Below, one piece after another: positions 14,916 through 23,300 of a stretch of 28,488 bases of DNA. The notes under the pieces are model-generated. The model saw only the letters and a program-made list of their open reading frames with translations, searched no databases and was not told the DNA's origin. Source of the stretch: JBBRMQ01 sp038230775 (GTDB lineage: Bacteria > Acidobacteriota > Thermoanaerobaculia > Gp7-AA8); the NCBI GenBank assembly GCA_038230775.1, contig JBBRMQ010000024.1, positions 1-28,488 on the forward strand, given 5' to 3'. The position numbers were made by a program, and so were the translations under genes. Positions within the stretch are counted from its first letter, which is position 1. Each line of letters begins with the position of its first letter.

Positions 14916-15412
14916 CGCGCGATCTTCAGTCTCGCCGCGGCGCCGCAGGAATGCGCGTGACAGATCGCCACGGCCAGCGCGTCCGCGGCATCCGCCGACA
15001 TCACCAGGCTCGCGCAGCCCGGCAGAAGCATGCGCACCATCTTCGCCACCTGCTCCTTTTCCGCGGCGCCATATCCGACCACGGCGCTCTTGATCGACCG
15101 CGGTGCGTACTCGAACAGCTCGAGGTGCGCGCTGCGCGCGGCGAGGAGCACGACACCGCGCGCATGCGCCAGCTGGATGAGACTCTTCACGTTGTTTCCT
15201 GCAAACGGAGTCTCCACCGCGACGACTTCCGGCGAGGTGCGCAGGATCACGGCCAGCACATTCTCGTGAATGCGGCAGAGCCGGTCCGCAAGCTCCGCTC
15301 CCCTCTTGGTGGTGATCGACCCCTGCTCGACGAGCGCCAGACGTCCGCGGTCGTAGTCGACGACGCCGAATCCCGTCGTGATGCTGCCTGGGTCGATGCC
15401 GAGGATCCGCAT
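14912..15412 (-). CDS. ruvC: Crossover junction endodeoxyribonuclease RuvC
   Basis: The 166-aa resolvase cuts Holliday junctions as a dimer with RuvAB. The acidic catalytic residues are in place: D7 in GIDPGS, E67 in VAVETPF, and D141/D144 in SADAADALAVAICHA. The start is ATG 15412-15410, giving the canonical MRILGIDPGS N-terminus. The longer open frame to 15481 would add 23 residues coded by the tandem repeat (15417-15498). No ruvA or ruvB is next to it; instead it is followed by an overlapping MFS gene. The 62-base gap to trmB is essentially all repeat. Confidence 0.95.
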   Translation of the reverse strand: MRILGIDPGSITTGFGVVDYDRGRLALVEQGSITTKRGAELADRLCRIHENVLAVILRTSPEVVAVETPFAGNNVKSLIQLAHARGVVLLAARSAHLELFEYAPRSIKSAVVGYGAAEKEQVAKMVRMLLPGCASLVMSADAADALAVAICHAHSCGAAARLKIAR

Positions 15413-15416
15413 ATAA

Positions 15417-15498
15417 GGAATGGTAAATGTTAAATGTTGAATGTTGAATGAGATTCGAAGACCGCACTCAACATTTAACATTCAACATTCAACATTCC
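15417..15498. repeat. Tandem-word inverted repeat G (word AATGTTG, period 7)
   Basis: The left arm has AATGGTA, AATGTTA, AATGTTG, AATGTTG, AATG and the right arm has the complement (ACATTTA, ACATTCA, ACATTCA, ACATTCC). The centre is around 15451-15466. It spans the end of trmB, whose last residues are translated from it (MLNVEC), and reaches within 5 bases of the ruvC start codon. The word is AT-rich in a GC-rich genome. The same word builds the repeat at 20304-20399. Confidence 0.88.
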
Positions 15499-16101
15499 TC
15501 GTTCCCCCGTGGCTACCTTAGAGAATCGGACCTCATAGATTTCCCGCCCCTCCTCCCGATACTTCGCCTCGTAGTTCGTCCGCGGCGGATCGGCAGGCCC
15601 CGGGATTCGGGCTTCCGAACGGAACACCTCCGCGAGGAACGGCGCGGCGACTTCGTAATACTCGCGATGGTCGGTCACGAAGATGCCGGTGCCTCCGTCG
15701 ACCAGAACCCGGCGCATTTCCTGGAGCGCTTCCGGACGGATGATCCGCCGTTTTTGCTGGCGCGTACGCGGCCACGGATCGGGAAAGTAGATGTGAATCT
15801 CGGCAATGGACCCGTCGGCCAGCATCTTCTGCATGACCAGAAACGCATCGTGGTTGATGAGACGCAGGTTCCGGATCCCGCGCTTCAGCACGCGGTCCCG
15901 TATCAGGCGGTGATAGTGGAGCGACTTCTCGATCCCGATGAAGTTCGACTCCGGCTGCTCGAGTGCGGAGCCGATGAGAAACCGCCCCTTCCCCGATCCG
16001 ATCTCGAGCACCACGCGACGATCGTTGCCGAAGACCTCCCGCAAATCGAGCGCGGCGAACCCCGTTTCCCTCGGATTGATGACGAGATCGTCTTCGCTCA
16101 T
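15475..16101 (-). CDS. trmB: tRNA (guanine-N7)-methyltransferase
   Basis: SAM-dependent enzyme making m7G46 in the variable loop of tRNAs. The 208-aa product has the SAM-binding motif EIGSGKG (33-39), the family signature IYFPDPWPR (104-112) and the C-terminal TNYEAKY (175-181). The final residues 202-208 (GMLNVEC) are read from the repeat at 15417-15498, so the original stop was probably displaced. It is the first gene of a trmB-ruvC-MFS run. The divergent 57-aa gene lies 49 bases upstream, and a 20-base palindrome sits in that gap. Confidence 0.94.
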   Translation of the reverse strand: MSEDDLVINPRETGFAALDLREVFGNDRRVVLEIGSGKGRFLIGSALEQPESNFIGIEKSLHYHRLIRDRVLKRGIRNLRLINHDAFLVMQKMLADGSIAEIHIYFPDPWPRTRQQKRRIIRPEALQEMRRVLVDGGTGIFVTDHREYYEVAAPFLAEVFRSEARIPGPADPPRTNYEAKYREEGREIYEVRFSKVATGERGMLNVEC

Positions 16102-16110
16102 CGCGCGGCG

Positions 16111-16130
16111 AGCCTAACATGTGTTAGGCT
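16111..16130. promoter_or_regulatory. Palindrome AGCCTAACA-TG-TGTTAGGCT, possible operator
   Basis: A dyad with perfect 9-base arms and a 2-base centre lies in the short gap between divergent trmB (ATG 16101) and the 57-aa gene (GTG 16151). Its position between two divergent starts fits a protein-binding site or a promoter-proximal stem. There is no direct evidence for a regulator. The half-site GTTAGGC recurs elsewhere in the window. Confidence 0.35.
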
Positions 16131-16150
16131 GAACAAAAGGGAGGGACCAC

Positions 16151-16324
16151 GTGGCGCGTTACGCTTTATGCAAGAAGGGGCTGCACCGGATGAGCCCATC
16201 GAATACGTACGAACACCCGGCGAAGGGTTCCGAGTGCCGCGAATGCAAGCGCGATTACATGCGCGACTACATGCGCGAACGCCGGGCTGAAGAGAAGTCA
16301 CCGCGACGCCGCCGGCGCGCTTGA
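16151..16324 (+). CDS. 57-aa Cys/His mini-protein (zinc-finger-like), unknown function
   Basis: A GTG start at 16151 is preceded by a strong Shine-Dalgarno sequence, AAGGGAGGG (16137-16145). The product is basic with the pattern C7...G10-L-H12...N18-T-Y-x-H22-P...G26-S-E-C29-R-E-C32, followed by a repeated RDYMRDYMRER helix and an Arg-rich tail. The C-x-x-G-x-H / C-x-x-C arrangement resembles the small zinc knuckle found in front of some HNH endonucleases, but there is no HNH catalytic motif, so no nuclease role is claimed. It may be a small DNA-binding or accessory protein. It is divergent from trmB and convergent with rsgA, with a tandem-word repeat starting 2 bases after its stop. Confidence 0.7.
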   Translation: MARYALCKKGLHRMSPSNTYEHPAKGSECRECKRDYMRDYMRERRAEEKSPRRRRRA

Positions 16325-16325
16325 A

Positions 16326-16398
16326 GTTGGGATGTTGGGATGTTGGGACGTTCGGAAGACTGACCCTTCCCAACGTCCCAACATCCCAACGTCCTAAC
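16326..16398. repeat. Tandem-word inverted repeat H (word GTTGGGAT, period 8)
   Basis: The left arm has GTTGGGAT, GTTGGGAT, GTTGGGAC, GTTCGGA (16326-16356). The right arm (about 16367-16398) has CCCAACGT, CCCAACAT, CCCAACGT, CCTAAC. The spacer is about 10 bases. It lies between two convergent genes, starting 2 bases after the 57-aa gene stop and overlapping the rsgA stop codon (16394-16396). Confidence 0.85.
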
Positions 16399-17299
16399 TA
16401 CCCTTCAGATCCTCCGACAATCGCACATACGTGTCGTAGCGCGCGCGGTTGATCTCGCCGCGCTCCAGGCGCTCTTTCACTTCGCACCGCGGCTCGTGCA
16501 GGTGCGTGCAGTCGTTGAAGCGGCAGGACACCGAGGCTTCCGCGAACTCCGGAAAGTAGTCGCGGAGCTCCTCAGGCTCGATGTCCCACAGGCCGAACTC
16601 GCGAATGCCCGGCGTGTCGATGACGTACGTGTCGTCGCCGAGATCGTGAAGGGTCGATGACGTGGTGGTGTGGCGTCCGGTGCCGCGCTTGTGGAGATCG
16701 CCCGTCGCAATCTGCAGCCGCTCGTCGAGCGCGTTCAGGATCGACGACTTGCCGACGCCGCTGTGGCCGACGAGCGTACACGTCTTGCCGCGGATCACGT
16801 CGCGCAGAGCGTCGAGGCCTTCGCCGGTCGTGGTCGAGCACGGAACCACAGGGATGTGGAGGTCGCGATAGACGTCGAGCATTCGCAACGCGGCCTCGCG
16901 CTCGCCGGGCTCCAGGAGATCGACCTTGTTGATGCAGATCGCGGCCTGCGCGCCGCCGCGCATGATCGCGATCAGATAGCGATCGATGAGACGGATTCGC
17001 AGCGGCGGAGCCTTGACCGAGACCACGTTCACGACGACGTCAATGTTCGCCGCAATCAGTCGTTCGCGGCGCGGATGCAACGGATCGGGACGCGACAACA
17101 CCGTGCGGCGGGGAAGCACTTCACGAATGCGCCAGACGTTCCCGTCACCAGCTTCAGCGACCACCTGGTCGCCCACCGCCAGCTCGCTGCTTTGTCGCTT
17201 TGCGAGCTCAGCGGGAACCAGGCACTCGATCTCGCCGCCCTCGGCAAACACGCGACATCGCCCGCTTCCAAGCGAGATGACAATTCCGGTCAAGGGCAT
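16394..17299 (-). CDS. rsgA: Ribosome small-subunit-dependent GTPase A
   Basis: RsgA checks late maturation of the 30S subunit. The 301-aa protein has an OB-fold (about 1-70) and a circularly permuted GTPase, with G4 NKVD (124-127) before G1 GHSGVGKS (178-185) and G3 DTPG (228-231). A C-terminal zinc knuckle uses C259, C264, H266 and C272. The ATG at 17299-17297 gives the usual MPLTGIVISLGSG start; the longer frame to 17413 adds 38 unrelated residues that overlap the divergent response regulator gene. The 55-base gap to that gene must hold both promoters, but no clear -35/-10 pair is seen. Confidence 0.94.
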   Translation of the reverse strand: MPLTGIVISLGSGRCRVFAEGGEIECLVPAELAKRQSSELAVGDQVVAEAGDGNVWRIREVLPRRTVLSRPDPLHPRRERLIAANIDVVVNVVSVKAPPLRIRLIDRYLIAIMRGGAQAAICINKVDLLEPGEREAALRMLDVYRDLHIPVVPCSTTTGEGLDALRDVIRGKTCTLVGHSGVGKSSILNALDERLQIATGDLHKRGTGRHTTTSSTLHDLGDDTYVIDTPGIREFGLWDIEPEELRDYFPEFAEASVSCRFNDCTHLHEPRCEVKERLERGEINRARYDTYVRLSEDLKGS

Positions 17300-17354
17300 A
17301 AGGGCACAGTGTAAGATGTGACAAATCCAATCGGTAGGATCCTGACCGTCGAAT

Positions 17355-17813
17355 ATGTCGAAAGCCGAGAAACCGTCCATTCTCGTCGTGGATGACAACG
17401 CCGAGACTCGCACGCTGCTGACCGCGATTTTTCAACGCGATTTCATCATCGAAGTCGCGAGCGACGGCAGCGAGGCCCTCGAGAAAATCCGCACCCGCCG
17501 GTACGGATCGATCCTCCTCGATCTCCGGATGCCGCAGTACGACGGGTTCGCGGTGCTGGAGTATCTCAAAGAGTCGCAGCCTGACGTCCTGAGCAGGGTG
17601 ATCATCCTGACCGCTCTCGTGAGCGAGCGCGACATGGCCCGCGCGCGCGCCTACAACGTCTGCGGCATCGTGTCGAAACCCTTCGATGTCGAGACGCTTC
17701 ACGCGGCGGTCAAGGAGTGTGTGGGCACCGAAGGCGGAACAATCAGCGGAGTGTTCTGCTCGTCGCCCGTGATTCTGATGCTCGCGGACCTGCTCCGGCA
17801 CCGATTGATGTAA
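17355..17813 (+). CDS. Single-domain response regulator with hydrophobic C-terminal tail
   Basis: The 152-aa protein has a complete receiver domain (about 7-122): acidic pair D13/D14, phospho-acceptor D56 in LLDLRMP, T86 in ILTAL and K108 in VSKPF. It has no DNA-binding or enzymatic output domain. The last 25 residues (from about 128) are unusual: Gly/Ser-rich, then hydrophobic, ending LMLADLLRHRLM. A second response regulator, converging on it at 18039-18503, ends similarly (SILELLNRLAR). No histidine kinase is in the window, so the partner is unknown. Confidence 0.9.
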   Translation: MSKAEKPSILVVDDNAETRTLLTAIFQRDFIIEVASDGSEALEKIRTRRYGSILLDLRMPQYDGFAVLEYLKESQPDVLSRVIILTALVSERDMARARAYNVCGIVSKPFDVETLHAAVKECVGTEGGTISGVFCSSPVILMLADLLRHRLM

Positions 17814-17832
17814 CTGCGCGGCTCACGCCGCG

Positions 17833-17905
17833 CGTTGTCGGTTGTCGGTGCTCGGTTGTCCACGCCCGCCCCCGCTCCTGACAACCGACAACTGAACCGA
17901 CAACG
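17833..17905. repeat. Tandem-word inverted repeat J (word GTTGTCG, period 7)
   Basis: The left arm has GTTGTCG, GTTGTCG, GTGCTCG, GTTGTC (17834-17860). The right arm (17880-17905) carries GACAACCGACAACTGAACCG and ACAACG. It begins about 20 bases after the stop of the first response regulator. Its left arm is almost identical to that of the repeat at 27184-27257. With the next inverted repeat it fills the 225-base gap between two convergent genes (17814-18038). Confidence 0.85.
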
Positions 17906-17926
17906 CGATGTAACGGTTGCAGCGTG

Positions 17927-18028
17927 TGTCATCCCGAGCGTAGCGAGGGACCGGTGTGGGTGGGCGGCGCGCAACACGATCATCGAGCCGCCCACCCACA
18001 CCGCTCCCTCGCTACGCTCGGGATGACA
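17927..18028. repeat. ERIC-style 102-bp inverted repeat (TGTCATCCCGAGCGTAGCGA type)
   Basis: The outer arms TGTCATCCCGAGCGTAGCGA and their complement (ending at 18028) continue inward through GGACCGGTGTGGG and GGGCGGC to the complementary GCCGCCCACCCACACC. The loop is about 20 bases. A second full copy is at 23828-23923 and a half copy at 4334-4372. The repeat lies between convergent genes and ends 11 bases from the stop of the second response regulator. Confidence 0.9.
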
Positions 18029-18038
18029 GCAGATGCCG

Positions 18039-18503
18039 CTATCTCGCCAGCCGGTTCAACAACTCGAGAATCGATCCGCCGGCGAGCATCGTGGCGATCG
18101 CCATCGTGCCGAAGGATCCACGGCTCTTGATGTCGGCGCACGCTTCCACCAGGGCGACGAGGTCGAGCGGATCGAACGGCTTGCGGACGACGCCGTGGAT
18201 GCGGCTCGGATCGAGTCGATCGATCTTCTCCCGATCGGCTCCCGTCACCACGAGAACCACCGGCGACGACATGCCCGGCTGGTTGAGCCGCTCGAGCAGT
18301 TCGAAACCGTCGATGCCCGGCATCAGCAGATCGAGCAGCACGACCGCGTAATTGCGCTGCTGGAGAAGTTCGAGCGCCTCGCTGCCGTCAGCGGCAAAAT
18401 CGACCGCCAGACCCTGACGCGTGAGCAGCGAGCCGAGGAGAGAGCGCGTGTCAGCGTCGTCATCGACGACGAGAACATTCTTCCGAGCCGCTTCCATCAC
18501 CAT
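18039..18503 (-). CDS. Single-domain response regulator
   Basis: The product is a receiver domain with VLVVDDDADTRSLL (acidic DD pair), the phospho-acceptor Asp in VVLLDLLMPGIDG, Thr in VVTGAD and Lys in VRKPFDP. No output domain follows. The C-terminal about 25 residues (from SRGSFGTMAIATML) are Gly/Ala/hydrophobic and end in LELLNRLAR, reminiscent of the tail of the other response regulator at 17355-17813. Two starts are possible, ATG at 18503 or 18497; the frame extends further to 18599, but that part is repeat-derived. The gene follows the M49-like peptidase gene in the same direction, separated by the repeat at 18551-18615. Confidence 0.88.
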   Translation of the reverse strand: MVMEAARKNVLVVDDDADTRSLLGSLLTRQGLAVDFAADGSEALELLQQRNYAVVLLDLLMPGIDGFELLERLNQPGMSSPVVLVVTGADREKIDRLDPSRIHGVVRKPFDPLDLVALVEACADIKSRGSFGTMAIATMLAGGSILELLNRLAR

Positions 18504-18550
18504 TCGGGCGCGCGAGTGTCCGATGTTGAGCGGATTCTTGTCAACCTCAA

Positions 18551-18615
18551 CCGGTTGACGGTTGACCGCGCTCCGCGCTTCGATCCCGTCAACCGTCAAC
18601 TGTCAACCGTCAACC
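18551..18615. repeat. Tandem-word inverted repeat I (word CGGTTGA, period 7)
   Basis: The left arm CGGTTGA, CGGTTGA, CCGCG starts at about 18552. The right arm (about 18586-18615) has CGTCAAC, CGTCAAC, TGTCAAC, CGTCAAC. The left arm is shorter than the right. It lies 9 bases after the stop of the metallopeptidase gene (18625) and upstream of the response regulator. It shares its word with the repeat at 13521-13606. Confidence 0.8.
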
Positions 18616-18624
18616 ATTTCAAGA

Positions 18625-20280
18625 TCAGCGCACGCCCTCGCGGAAGGGAACATACGGGTCGAAGTCGACGGGCACATCCTTCGCCGCTTCGAGCGCCGCA
18701 TGCAGATCCGCGGGCATCTTGTCGTAGCGGCTGAACCACGCTTCGGCGCGCGCGCGGTCGCCTGTGGCCTCGATCTCCAGCAGTTCCTTTGCCAGCGCGG
18801 CGATCGCGTCTGGCATCTTCGTGTAGTCGATCGCGTAGCGGCCGTCGGCGTCGCGGGTGATCGCGCCCTTCTCGCTCAGGACGTTGAACTCCATCATCTC
18901 CGCGCGACCGTGCGCTTCACCGGTTCCGAACCGCGCCGTGCGGAAAATCCCCGCCACATACGACGCGTAATACTCCTCGGTCCTCTCCTTCGGGAGCGCG
19001 CCGTGATCGACGAGCCACTTCATGCCGAACATCCCCGTGACGTCGGCCTTGGCCTCCTCCAACCCGGAGAACGCCGGACCGATGGCCTCTCGAATGTCAA
19101 CCTGTTGACCATTGCGCCGCGAGAACGCGGGACCGAGGCCGTGACAGATCTCGTGCATGAGCGTGGTGGTCAGATACCCTGCGGCCGATGCCTGCGCGCC
19201 CTGGCTGGAGCGCATGATCCGTTTCGCCAGCGGCAGCACGACATGCTCCACGCGCGCGTCCATGAAGTTCTTGAAGAAGATCTTCTTGCTGCCGACCTTC
19301 TCGTGAATGCGAGGGTCGTTCGGAAGATTGTCGGCCACCGCCTGATATCCGTGGCGCAGGTCGCCGGCACGGAACGGTGTGTCCATCACCTCCATCGGCG
19401 TCACGTGTCCCTTCTTCGACGGCCGGTCCGCGGCGTCGAGCGGCAGCGCGTCCTGCATGTCGGGGACGTACTTCTGAAACACGGCCAGCTTCGCGCTCTC
19501 CGCCTCGTTGCGGATCATCACCGCGGCGCCGTACGAGGTCTTGATGCCCAGGAGGTCGTCGAGGTACGTCTCATAAGGGGCGAAGATGATGTCGAACTTC
19601 GGATTCTGCAGCCCGACCCATTCGAGATCGCTCGCGTAATAGTCGTCCGTCGTCAACGCCGTGGCGCGCGAGCGAAGGAACTTTGCGAATGCTTTGTCAT
19701 CGCTGACTGCTGCCGCGCTGCGAAGATGCACCGCCGCCGACGCAAGCCACTTCGCATACTTCACGTGATACGGCGTGGTCTTGAGCTTCAGCGGATTGCG
19801 GCTCACCAGCCCGACGACCGTGCGCTCGTCGTAGATCGCCTTCTTCTCCCCCGGATGCGCCTTCACGTAGGCCTCGATGTCCGCCCGCGTCACTCCGCGC
19901 GGAAACAGATTGCGGCCCGGCGGCATCGGCTCGCTGCCGATGAACGGACGGTTCTCCTCGATCTGGTCGTAACGGCTGCCCTGGATCCAGAGGTAATGCC
20001 GCAGGGCCTGCGCGCGCGGATCGGTGTTGGATGCCAGACCGTTGTAGATCGCCATGTCGTCCGGACTGTTCTGGCGCCAGTAGATGTCTTCCAGATCGCG
20101 CGACGCGGCGATGAGCTCATCGACCAGTTTGTGCTCGCGCGCGCTCAACCCTTCGTAGGTGAAGGGCATCTCCACGCGTTTGAATCGCGAGAGGCGCTGG
20201 TCGATGTCGGGAGCGACTGTCGACCAGTTGACGGGAGTGGCGGCGAGCATGGTTGTAAGGGCGAGTGCGGCGAATGGCAT
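18625..20280 (-). CDS. M49-like (dipeptidyl-peptidase III-related) zinc metallopeptidase
   Basis: The 551-aa protein has a short hydrophobic N-terminus (MPFAALALTTMLAAT) that may be a signal peptide, although it lacks a basic n-region. The zinc site reads TLMHEICHGLGPAF, with H376, E377 and H380, and a second conserved element EEAKAD (408-413) that would supply the third ligand. Classical M49 enzymes have HExxGH and EECRAE, so this is a divergent branch with a standard five-residue HExxH. Expected activity is release of dipeptides or hydrolysis of small peptides; substrate unknown. The ATG at 20280 is supported by GAGG just upstream; the longer frame to 20373 is repeat-derived. Confidence 0.75.
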   Translation of the reverse strand: MPFAALALTTMLAATPVNWSTVAPDIDQRLSRFKRVEMPFTYEGLSAREHKLVDELIAASRDLEDIYWRQNSPDDMAIYNGLASNTDPRAQALRHYLWIQGSRYDQIEENRPFIGSEPMPPGRNLFPRGVTRADIEAYVKAHPGEKKAIYDERTVVGLVSRNPLKLKTTPYHVKYAKWLASAAVHLRSAAAVSDDKAFAKFLRSRATALTTDDYYASDLEWVGLQNPKFDIIFAPYETYLDDLLGIKTSYGAAVMIRNEAESAKLAVFQKYVPDMQDALPLDAADRPSKKGHVTPMEVMDTPFRAGDLRHGYQAVADNLPNDPRIHEKVGSKKIFFKNFMDARVEHVVLPLAKRIMRSSQGAQASAAGYLTTTLMHEICHGLGPAFSRRNGQQVDIREAIGPAFSGLEEAKADVTGMFGMKWLVDHGALPKERTEEYYASYVAGIFRTARFGTGEAHGRAEMMEFNVLSEKGAITRDADGRYAIDYTKMPDAIAALAKELLEIEATGDRARAEAWFSRYDKMPADLHAALEAAKDVPVDFDPYVPFREGVR

Positions 20281-20303
20281 CGCCTCGAATTCTAAGCGCT
20301 GGG

Positions 20304-20399
20304 GACGGGGAATGTTGAATGTTAAATGTTGAATGTCAAATGTTGAATGGTCGGTTTCCCATTCAACATTCAACGTTTAACATTCAACATTCCCCGTTC
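20304..20399. repeat. Tandem-word inverted repeat L (word AATGTTG, period 7)
   Basis: The left arm (20304-20350) begins GGACGGGG and runs through AATGTTG, AATGTTA, AATGTTG, AATGTCA, AATGTTG, AATGG. The right arm (20359-20399) is its complement and ends CCCCGTTC. The loop is about 8 bases. It overlaps the end of the GGDEF-EAL gene, which reads through it as GMLNVKR. The same word is used by the repeat at 15417-15498. Confidence 0.9.
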
Positions 20400-23300
20400 A
20401 AACTCCTCCGCAGCAACGGGAACTCCGCAAAGGAAGCCCTGCACGAACTCGCAGTCGTGGCGCTTCAGAAACGCCATCTGCTCCTCCGTCTCCACGCCTT
20501 CGGCGACCACCCTCAGCTTCAGCGCACGCGCCATCGAGATGATTGCCGAGACGATCGCGGCGTCGTTGTTGTCGGTCGCCACATCGCGAACGAAGTCGTG
20601 ATCGATCTTCACGGTGTCGATCGGAAAACGCTTTAGATAGCTGAGCGACGAATAGCCGGTTCCGAAGTCGTCGATCGAGATGCGGACGCCCATCGTCTTC
20701 AGCCTGTTCAGTGTGGCCAGCGTGAGGTCGGCGTTCTGCATCGCCGTCGACTCGGTGATCTCGATGTCGAGCGCGCCGGCGGGAAGACCGGTGTCCGTAA
20801 GCACGCGCTCGATGATCTCGGACAGGTCGCGCTGCTGGAACTGGCGGGCGGACAGATTGACGGCGACGCGAAGCGCGTCATTCCCCGACGCGTGCCAGCG
20901 CTGCATCTGATCGCACGCGCTGCGCAGCACCCACTCGCCGACCGGCAGGATCAATCCCGATTGCTCGGCGATCGGAATGAACTCGCCCGGCTCCATCATC
21001 CCCCGCACCGGATGGTTCCATCGGATGAGCGCCTCGGCTCCGACGATGCGTCGCGACGCCGTTTCGAAAATCGGCTGATAGTGCACGACGAATTCGTCGC
21101 GGCGCGACGCGTAGTGCATGCTGCGCTCGATGGACAGCCGCTCGACGCCGGTCTCTTCCCCACCCTGCGCCGCGATCTGATAGTTGTTGCGGCCCACTTC
21201 CTTCGCCCGGTACATCGCACGGTCCGAGCTCTTCAACAGCGCTTCGGCATCCTCCCCATCTTCGGGAAAGATCGCGATGCCGATGCTCACCGTGATGAAG
21301 AGCTCGTGGTGCTCGACGACGATCGGTTCGGCGATCGCTTCCAGCACTTTCTGCGCCACCGTCGTCGCCGCCTGCCGGTCGTTGAGATCGGCGAGCAGGA
21401 TCGTGAACTCATCGCCGCCCATGCGCGCGACGGTGTCCTCGGCGCGCACGCATTTCACCAGGCGCCGAGCCACCGCGTGCAGCAGCCCGTCGCCGATCGT
21501 GTGGCCGAGGGTGTCGTTGACGAGCTTGAACTGGTCGAGGTCGAGGAACATGACGGCGACCGTGCGCCGTGCGCGCCGGCCGTGCGCCAGCGCCACTCCG
21601 ATGCGATCGCGGAATAGCGACCGGTTCGGCAGGTCGGTCAGAACATCGTGATAAGCCTGGTACTCGACACGTTCCTGCGCCACTTTTCGATCGGTGATGT
21701 CGATGATCGTTCCTTCGACCACCGCTCCGCCGGCGCCTTCGAGGAGTGTTGCATTCTCGAGAACCCAGATCGCCCGGCCGTCGCGCCGCTTCATCCGCAC
21801 CTCGATGTTCGAGAGCGTCTTCTGGTGCCGCAGGCGGGCCATGAGGAACTTGCGGTCTTCCGGGTCGAAGTAGGTGGAGAACGCGCTGGTGGCGAGCAGC
21901 TCCTCACGCTCGTAGCCAAACATGTGGGCCAGCGCCTCATTCACGTCGAGCACCCGCCCATCCTCGGTCGTCCTGAAAACGCCCGCGAGGTTCCGCTCGA
22001 ACAGGAGCCGGTATCGCTCTTCGCTTTCGCGCAGCCGCAGTTCCGCGCGCTGGCGATCGGTGATGTCCGCGGCGATGACCAGACGCGCGCGGCGGCCTCC
22101 GGACACGAACTCGTACGACGAGATCTCGACGTCGATCACCGTGCCGTCTTTCTTGCGGTGACGATAGTGGCCGCCGATGTTCTGATCGCGCAGCGACTCC
22201 AGGGCCGCACGCATCCGTGGCAACTCCTCGGCCGGACGTACGTCGGCGATCGTCATCTTCTGGAACTCGTCCTTCGAGAAGCCGTAGTGCCTGACGGCGG
22301 CGTCGTTCACTGCAAGAAAGCGCAGCGACTCGAAGTCGTAGATCCACATCGGCATCGGATTGCCTTCGAAGAGCGTGCGATAGCGATGCTCGCTCTCGCG
22401 AAGGGCCTGATCGGCGCGGCGGCGCTCGGTGATGTCGGTCGCCGCGTACACCACTCCGACCGGCACACCGTCGGCAGCGCGGACAAATGAGGAGGCCACG
22501 GTAACGTCGACCCTCTCCGCGGCCTTCGTGCGCCACGCCATCTGCATGTCGAGCGTGCCGCTGCTCTGCATCAGGCGATCGGACTGAATCGCATCTTCCG
22601 GATCGATGATCGTGCGGATGTGGCTGCCGACGATCTCCGATTCCTCTTTGTAGCCCAGCATCTTGCAGGCCGCGCGGTTGATCACGCGGATCTTCGATGC
22701 GAGATCGACGACCACCACGGCGCCCTTCAGCGTCGCCAGGATCTGCGCCGCCGCATACTCGGGAGTCAGCTGCACGAGCTGGTAGCGCCAGATCGCGTCG
22801 GCGGCCGCCGCGGTGAAGGCAAGGATTGCAAGAAAACCGAGCGGATAGGCGGGAAACCCGATCGATGGGAGAAAGTCGACGAACGCCAGAGAGCCGACGG
22901 CGAACGCTCGCACCAGCGCCGCCGCGCGATTGATGGAGTCCCCGTCCTGCGAGCGTGCGGCTCCACTCATGAGGCGCACCGAGATCACGAACAGCACTCC
23001 GAACACCAGCACCCACGTAATATTGTAGAGATGCCCCGATGGATAGTAGCCCCACGAAAAGTGCTGCACGCCCGGGGTGAAGATCGAGCTCACCGCGCCC
23101 GTGATAGCAATGGCCAGTGAGAAAAGCCACGCGACGATGACCGCGGGGCGCAGCACCGCGCCGCGACCCGCATACACCGTGCTGAAATGAAAGATCGCCG
23201 GCGGAATCAGGCACGCGAACAGCGAGGCGACGCGCGCCCAGAACAACGCGTGGGAGTCATCCGCGCTGTCGTACATCATCGCGAAACCCACCAGCCACAA

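Noticed and set aside
14916..15467. Extension of the MFS frame to 617 aa
   Set aside because: This stretch is the shadow of ruvC, which has all catalytic residues in the other frame. MFS homology begins just after the ATG at 14915.
17300..17354. Promoter with TAAGAT at 17312-17317 for the response regulator
   Set aside because: No -35-like hexamer lies at 16-18 bases upstream, so the match to a -10 element alone is not informative.
19095..19115. GTCAACCTGTTGAC dyad in the M49-like gene as another tandem-word repeat
   Set aside because: A single short dyad without tandem words, fully explained by the codons of a conserved-looking protein segment (NGQQVDIR).
18562..20295. 577-aa open frame on the plus strand opposite the M49-like gene
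   Set aside because: GC-rich codon composition leaves the opposite strand open. The translation is Arg/His/Val-rich with no motif, while the minus strand has a coherent metallopeptidase.
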